Assembly: GCA_020881915.1 (NCBI GenBank)
Contig: JAJFPB010000014.1
Coordinates: 727,281-791,280 of the forward strand
Origin: Paramyrothecium sp. XJ0827
Taxonomy: Eukaryota; Ascomycota; Sordariomycetes; Hypocreales; Stachybotryaceae
Reading direction: 5' to 3'
DNA length: 64,000 bases
The position numbers and the translations under genes were made by a program. Numbering within the stretch: position 1 is the stretch's first letter; each line of letters starts with the position of its first letter. The notes beneath the pieces were generated by a model. That model was not told the origin of the DNA. It saw nothing but the letters and a program-made list of their open reading frames with translations, and did not search any database. This document shows, piece after piece, positions 59,401-64,000 of the stretch.

Positions 59401-61255
59401 CGTGGTCAACAGTCGAAGGTGATCCGGGCCATCATCGCGGGGAAACGCCGATTATCCAGATCACAAGCACGGGTGGAGGCAAGAGTTTGTCGTTCATGTT
59501 GCCGGCATATTGTTCACCAGAGGGGACAACGATCGTTGTAGTGCCATTGGTTGCATTGCAGGAAGATTTACATAAACGTTGCACGGAGTTCCAAATTACG
59601 TCCCATATATGGAACAGCCAGCAGGGAACGCCGACAGCAAGCATAGTTTTCGTGACGCCCGAGTCAGCGGTGACGGGCGGGTTCCGAGATTACGTCAACC
59701 GATTGCAAAACCAGGGTGTTTTGGACCGAGTGATTTTAGAAGAGTGCCACACATTAATGGATGGCAGCGCAACGTTCCGGCCAAAGTTAAGCGAAGTCGG
59801 AAAGGTGGTTCGGGAGTGGGGTGTGCAGCGGGTATTTTTAACAGCCACGATGGGCCCGGACGAGATGGTCGAGTTTTACAAGGTGGCGGCGATCCAGCCC
59901 GGGCGGGAGGTAGTGTTTCGAAGCAAAACAACACGACGCAACATACGGTACAGCGTCATCAAGGTGGAGCATAGGAGTAATAAAGCAAGGGCAAAGGGAA
60001 GGCACATTGGAGGCAAGAGGAAGAGGAGGCACAGATGGCAGAAGATAAGAGGATCAAAGAGGTTGTAGAAGCATGGATCCGTGGAGGACACGACGGCAAG
60101 GTGATCATTTATGGCGGGTCAGTGGAACGGGTGAAGAGGTTAGGGAGATGTTTGGTTGTGGCACATATTACAACAAGGTCGACACAAAGGAGGGCAAGAA
60201 GGAACGGTTACAGATGTGGATGATGGGAGAGAGAATTATAGTGGCAACGAACGCATTAGGGATGGGAATCGATATACCCGACATAAGGTTGGTAGTGCAT
60301 GGATGGATGCCGAGGCGAATTCGAGATTACGTACAGGAGAGCGGGCGAGCGGGACGAGACGGGCAAGTCAGCGATGCGGTTGTTATTTGCCGGGGGTTGA
60401 AACAAGATAAGCAAGAGGCCGAGAGGCGGCAAAAGGCAAAGGCCGAGCAGAGCGGGTGGTGTAAGGAAGAAAGAGAGGAGAGAAGTGTGATTTACGTGGA
60501 GAGGGAGGAATGCCGGCGAAAGATATTGGATATGTCGATGGATGGTCGAACGGATCGAGAGGGGTGTGAAGAAGGTGAAGAGCAATGCGATGTTTGCGGA
60601 CGAATAGAAGAAAAGTTGGACAACCAAAGCCAAGACCAAGGCCAAGACCAAGACGAAGTCGAATACGCAGAGGCACAAATAGCGTTCGACCGGCAGAGAC
60701 GAGATATTGCATTCCAAGAGTGGCAAAGCAGGAAGCAAATGATGGAGGAAACGGCGATGGCGAGCGAGTTGGAGGGTTATTTGGAAAGTTGGGCAGAGTG
60801 TTGTGCGATTTGCCGGATGGGGATGAGGCAGATGAGCACAGAATGGAAGAGTGCCCGTTAAAGGGTACGGCAGGGTACAGAGAGGTGAGCGGGGTTATGG
60901 CAAGGATAGAAGAGGAGATGTTTCGAAAGCGAGGGTTTGAACCGTACAGCGGTTGTTTTGGGTGTGGGTTGCCATACAAGGTTTGTAATGGATGGAAGGT
61001 AATGGATGATGACGGGGAGATACGAGAAGATACAGGGAGGAAATGTCAGTATGAAGGAGTATTGGCGCGGTTTTACAGGGCAGCCGTTTGTATTTTCCAG
61101 GATAAGGTCAAGGGGTTAAGTGGGCAAGAGAGAGAGTCGAGGGGTTTTATACATGGGCAGGAAGGAGGATTAAGTTATGGGGTGGGATGGAGACAAATGA
61201 GATGTGCCGGGGATTTGCAGAGTTATGTAAGTGGATAATGGAAGAGGAGGAGTGA
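56439..61255 (+). pseudogene. Telomere-linked RecQ helicase with N-terminal zinc-finger region
   Basis: About 1,600 codons, no intron seen. N-terminus: two C2H2-like fingers (CNQCEHACIADEVQTHLRRH at 56490; CNQCPYIVRREKHMRDHATD at 56715) and GVYCQRFFPSRAGSAWFEV, as in OrsD/DUF3505-like proteins. Middle: long helical region, Ser/Arg repeats (58790-58860), WTPDRARRILQQIS, ISHELHRFFGF. RecQ core: TGGGKSLSFMLPA (I), TIVVVPLVAL (Ia), ILEECHTLM (II, Glu for the first Asp), VFLTATM (III), IIVATNALGMGIDIPD (V), VQESGRAGRDGQ (VI). C-terminus: GCFGCGLPYKVC...KCQY and WGGMETNEMC, stop at 61253-61255. Frame breaks at 57275-57277, 58254-58257, 58913-58916, about 59186, 59398-59400, 59439-59442, 59996-59998, 60143-60145, 60819-60822 and about 61130; nearly all are one base short in a run. 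No RIP stops. It is either an intact gene with assembly errors or a young pseudogene. Confidence 0.88.
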
Positions 61256-61397
61256 ATAGAGCATTTAGTATAAAGAGAATAGATATTAGGGTTAGGGCGA
61301 GAATACAATTATTAGGGGTTGGTGTAGTAGTTATAGGTAGAGAGAGTTAGGGTATATTTGTAGTTTAGGGTAGTAGTAGGGTTGGAATAAAGACAAA

Positions 61398-61429
<32 letters not shown>

Positions 61430-61671
61430 AAAACAGCGAAGGAATAAAGTGCCGTCCAAGAAAGAGGCAATGCCAGTAAGGCAGAAGAAGAAAGAGAGAA
61501 TGAGAGAGTAGATTAACAAGCCATCCGGGCAGAAAAAGAGCGGCATCAGTTAGGCGTAAAAAGGGTGGAGAGAGGGAGAGAAGGAAAGAGAGAGAAGAGT
61601 AACAAACCATCCGGGCAGGAAAAGAGCCGCGCCGGTCAGGCGTAAATAAACGGGGAGAGGTATGCCCGTAG
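61256..61671. repeat. Helicase 3' flank: poly(A) run and 88-bp repeats
   Basis: 61286-61300 holds TTAGGGTTAGGG, the only tidy telomere-type doublet in this part. A run of 29 A lies at 61395-61423, 140 bp after the helicase stop. Three imperfect units follow at about 61451, 61515 and 61602 (AACAAGCCATCCGGGCAG, AAAAGAGC.GC..CAGTTAGGCG), with spacing near 64-88 bp. They resemble the AAAAGAGCCAGGCCGGCGAG units at 63.2-63.9 kb. Confidence 0.65.
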
Positions 61672-62001
61672 AGAGGAGTATTAGATTGGATTGCAGCGCA
61701 GGTGTGGGCCGAAGAGGTGAAGAAGATAGTATTTAAGGCCAGGCGGTTTACGAGTTTCAGCGGGTGTTTTAATTGCGGGATGCCACAGGGGATTTACCAG
61801 CAATGGGTGGCGGCAAAGGAGGACGAGGGCATTTGCCCAGATATAAGGAAGCAGTGCCAGTATAGAGGTGTATTAGAAAAGGTTTGGGGCGCGGGGTTAG
61901 GGTTTTACCACGACGAGACGATGGAAATAATAAAGGAGATGGGTATAATTGGGGAAGAAGAGGTGGACAAGTTTATATGGATAGGTAAGAAGGTAAGATA
62001 A
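61672..62001 (+). pseudogene. Helicase C-terminal fragment
   Basis: Open frame to the stop at 61999-62001: VLDWIAAQVWAEEVKKIVFK, FSGCFNCGMPQGIYQQW, ICPDIRKQCQYRGVLEKVWG. It aligns with the C-terminus of the upstream helicase (PYSGCFGCGLPYKVCNGWKV, RKCQYEGVLARFYRA), keeping C-x2-C-G-x-P and C-x-Y but not the third Cys. No helicase motifs precede it, so it is the tail of a third, diverged copy. An ATG-like start at 61702 exists (GTG on the + strand), so translation is doubtful. Confidence 0.75.
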
Positions 62002-62139
62002 GATGGGGCGGGCATGAGACAAATAATATATGTGTGGGGTTTATATAAATTTGTAGATTATTATATAATAGAGGTTAGAAGAGATATATAATTTTAGAGG
62101 GTTATAGGTATTATTATTTATACGGCGGAGTAGAGACAG
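62002..62139. other. AT-rich spacer
   Basis: Short spacer between the helicase fragment and the minisatellite. Nothing recognised. Confidence 0.35.
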
Positions 62140-62249
62140 TTAGGGTTAGGTTTAATTAATATGGTTAGGGTGAGGTTTAATTAATATGGTTAGGGTGAGG
62201 TTTAATTAATATGGTTAGGGTGAGGTTGCATTTATATGGTTAGGGTGAG
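62140..62249 (+). repeat. 25-bp subtelomeric minisatellite 1
   Basis: About four units with an exact 25-bp period (TTTAATTAAT at 62151, 62176 and 62201), consensus TTTAATTAATATGGTTAGGG then TGAGG. Each unit contains TTAGGG, read toward the right end. The last unit is altered (TTGCATTTATATGG). Confidence 0.9.
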
Positions 62250-63187
62250 AAAGGTTGCCCATGTTTGCAGGCCATAGAGTAAGTGTGGATAGTATGGTAT
62301 AGTATGTAGAGACCAAGGAGTGTTAATAGATTAGGCGGGATTTGACGATAAAATCGAAACGTAGGCCCAGACCAATTAGTTTAAGATGGGAACAAGTCAA
62401 TGAGAAGGGTTAGGGTAAGCAGATAATGAAGGGAGGAGGGCGGATAGTAGATTAGGTAAAGACAACGGGTTATTAGCAAAGGCAGCGGTAACAGAGAAGC
62501 CAGTGTTGTAGTGAAGATATAGAGATAGATAAATGGCGGCGTAGGTGAATACAACAGTTAGGTAGGAGGAGGCAGGCATGGCGTAGACGGCGAGAGTTAT
62601 AGCAGCAGCAAGAAGGCAAGCAGTAGCCAAGATGGCGGTGACAGAGACAGTAGGCATTAGGTAAGATAAAAGAAGGGCCGTCAATAGAGTTAGCAGGCAA
62701 GAATTAAAACAAAAGAAGTCAGTAGAGAAGCAACGGACAATATAAGCAGGCAGGCAGGAAAGCAAGGGTTTAGCCAGGTAGGTAGAGACAAGGATTAGAA
62801 TAAATAGCCAAGACGAATAGCGGAGAGGTAAAGAGCAGCAAGAAAGGGTAAAAGAAGGAGGAGGGGTAGATAGAGGGGTTAAGGTTTATATAGGAAGAAT
62901 AGAGAAGAAAAGTCGGATTACAGAATATACAAAGGCAGAAGTACAAAAGGGAAGGAAACAGCAGGGATTGCAATGTAATATAAGGCGGGCAGTTAGAAAA
63001 GAAGCAAGCAGCAGGCAGTTAGACCCACAATAAGTGATGTGCGGCCATGTGGAGGCGGGAGGATTTAGGGGATTAGTAGTAGAGGGCGGAACCGGACCGG
63101 GCGAATAGGGTTAAGGTTAAGGGGTAGAGATCGGAGGTCGGAGGTCAGAGGAGAAGGGAGGAGGAGGGTTTAAATGGGTTAGGGTTA
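62250..63187. other. Purine-biased subtelomeric sequence
   Basis: The + strand is strongly A/G-rich. The minus-strand frames here are Leu/Ser/Tyr-rich and periodic, as composition alone would give, and show no motif, so none is called. Scattered TTAGGG occurs at 62226 and 63176-63186. Confidence 0.55.
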
Positions 63188-63340
63188 ATAATTAAGGGCG
63201 ACAGCAAGAAAAGAGCCAGGCCGGCGAGGCCATAGTTAGGGTTAGTTATAGAAGGGTTTTAGGGGAGAGTTAAAAAGAGTTATAAATAATTAAGGGCGAC
63301 AGCGGGAAAAGAGCCAGGCCGGCGAGGCCACAGTTAAGAT
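63188..63340 (+). repeat. 98-bp subtelomeric repeat units
   Basis: Two units start AATTAAGGGCGACAGC at 63190 and 63288 and contain AAAAGAGCCAGGCCGGCGAG. Two more diverged units lie at about 63712 and 63815 (AAAAGAGTCAGGCCAGTGAG; ACAAGCCAGGCAAGCAAGGC), so the 25-bp array sits inside a broken array of these. Confidence 0.75.
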
Positions 63341-63379
63341 TAGGGAGTAATTAGTAATAAGGTAAGATAGCAAGGGAAA

Positions 63380-63550
63380 GGGTTAGGGGAGGGGTTTATG
63401 GTGAGGGTTAGGGGAGGGTTTATGGTGAGGGTTAGGGGAGGAGTTTATAGTGAGGGTTAGGGGAGGGGTTTATGGTGAGGGTTAGGGGAGAGTTTATAGT
63501 GAGGGTTAGGGGAGGGGTTTATGGTGAGGGTTAGGGGAGGAGTTTAGGGT
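63380..63550 (+). repeat. 24-25-bp subtelomeric minisatellite 2
   Basis: Seven units beginning GGGTTAGGGG at 63380, 63405, 63429, 63454, 63479, 63503 and 63528, consensus GGGTTAGGGGAGGGGTTTAT then GGTGA. Variation is mostly G/A at two places and a one-base gap. Four or more G-tracts per two units give G-quadruplex potential on the + strand. Confidence 0.9.
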
Positions 63551-64000
63551 AATAGTTAGGAAAAGTAATTAGTAATAAGGTAAGAGCGCGAGGAAAGATT
63601 AAAAGATATAAAAAGAGATAATATAAGGGTTATAGAATTTAATAGTATATTTAATAAAATAAATAAAAGTAAAGAGTTATAAGTTAATAGTAGTTAGCAT
63701 TAAAAGAGCATATAAATAATTAAAGATAATAATTAGAAAAGAGTCAGGCCAGTGAGGCAAAAATAAAGTTATAAAAGGGTTTTAGAGAAGATTTAAAAAG
63801 AGTAATTTAGAATGAAGAGTAATAGCAGGAAACAAGCCAGGCAAGCAAGGCCACAATTAAAGTTATAGGGTTTTAAGATATAGAAGTCCATTATTAAAAG
63901 GCAGGAAATGAAGTGAAGTAATCAATTAAAATATAATAAATAAAGAGGCACCATAACCCGTTTAGCGCGGAGGGCGCCATTTAGCATCCGGCAGGGCGAG
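63551..64000. other. Distal subtelomeric sequence
   Basis: AT-rich, with two diverged 98-bp-type units (63712-63865). The last 55 bp returns to GC-rich sequence (GTTTAGCGCGGAGGGCGCC). No perfect telomere array is reached. Confidence 0.5.

Noticed and set aside
57007..60979. Many minus-strand frames across the helicase
   Set aside because: Low-complexity Leu/Pro/Ser text caused by purine bias of the coding strand.
61331..61610. Minus frames with long Phe runs
   Set aside because: Translation of the A29 run and purine-rich flank.
62397..62973. Minus frames with transmembrane-like Leu/Tyr/Ser text
   Set aside because: Fit the composition bias of subtelomeric repeats; no start context or motif.
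63380..63550. Telomere
   Set aside because: TTAGGG occurs once per 24-25-bp unit, not as a pure tandem array, so this is subtelomeric minisatellite.
1..64000. CRISPR array, tRNA or rRNA genes
   Set aside because: No regularly spaced identical repeats with unique spacers, and no cloverleaf or rRNA sequence recognised by eye.

Overview
The window looks like a subtelomeric, transposon-rich part of a filamentous ascomycete (Pezizomycotina) chromosome. Three things point there. Long blocks have almost no CpA or TpG dinucleotides, the footprint of repeat-induced point mutation (RIP). The genes are typically fungal (HET domain, highly reducing PKS, GLEYA adhesin, short GT-AG introns). The right end carries telomere-linked RecQ helicase genes followed by degenerate G-rich, TTAGGG-containing minisatellites on the + strand, so the chromosome end should lie to the right.

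Layout. 1-4712 is a RIP-saturated retrotransposon block, followed by a barely mutated solo LTR with an exact 5-bp target duplication (4718-5335). 7237-9051 is an intact GC-rich HET-domain gene. 9569-14976 is debris of secondary-metabolism genes: a truncated HR-PKS (KS-AT-DH) fused to a truncated FAD-linked oxidase, and a broken short-chain dehydrogenase. 15034-16246 holds two opposed piggyBac-like transposase fragments. 16247-35672 is a nested transposon pile. An inverted pair of ~610-bp LTRs is interrupted by chromovirus A (TSD AGTTT). A is interrupted by chromovirus B (TSD GAAAA). B carries in its 5' LTR a pogo-type DNA transposon (TSD TA). All four LTRs of A and B come out at 650 bp once the pogo element is removed. 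The pogo element has no RIP, so it arrived after RIP.

36.8-51.9 kb is normal-composition accessory DNA. It has an apparently intact three-exon cytochrome c paralogue (44252-44900), a small secreted cysteine protein with one intron (42324-42666), a broken two-repeat Gly/Asn/Thr-rich small gene, a GLEYA adhesin with one frameshift, an intact tectonin-like propeller fragment, two hairpin-forming inverted-repeat elements, and fragments of LINE, Tc1/mariner and pogo elements.

52.3-62.0 kb is a head-to-tail row of telomere-linked helicase copies: one RIP-mutated (52270-56040), one nearly unmutated but broken by about ten single-base frameshifts, almost all in homopolymers (56439-61255), and a C-terminal fragment (61672-62001). 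62.0-64.0 kb is subtelomeric repeat. Most genes here are independent cargo of a fast-evolving chromosome end. The only functional grouping is the decayed PKS, oxidase and dehydrogenase set, probably remains of one biosynthetic cluster. All coordinates, introns and family calls were made by eye without database searches.
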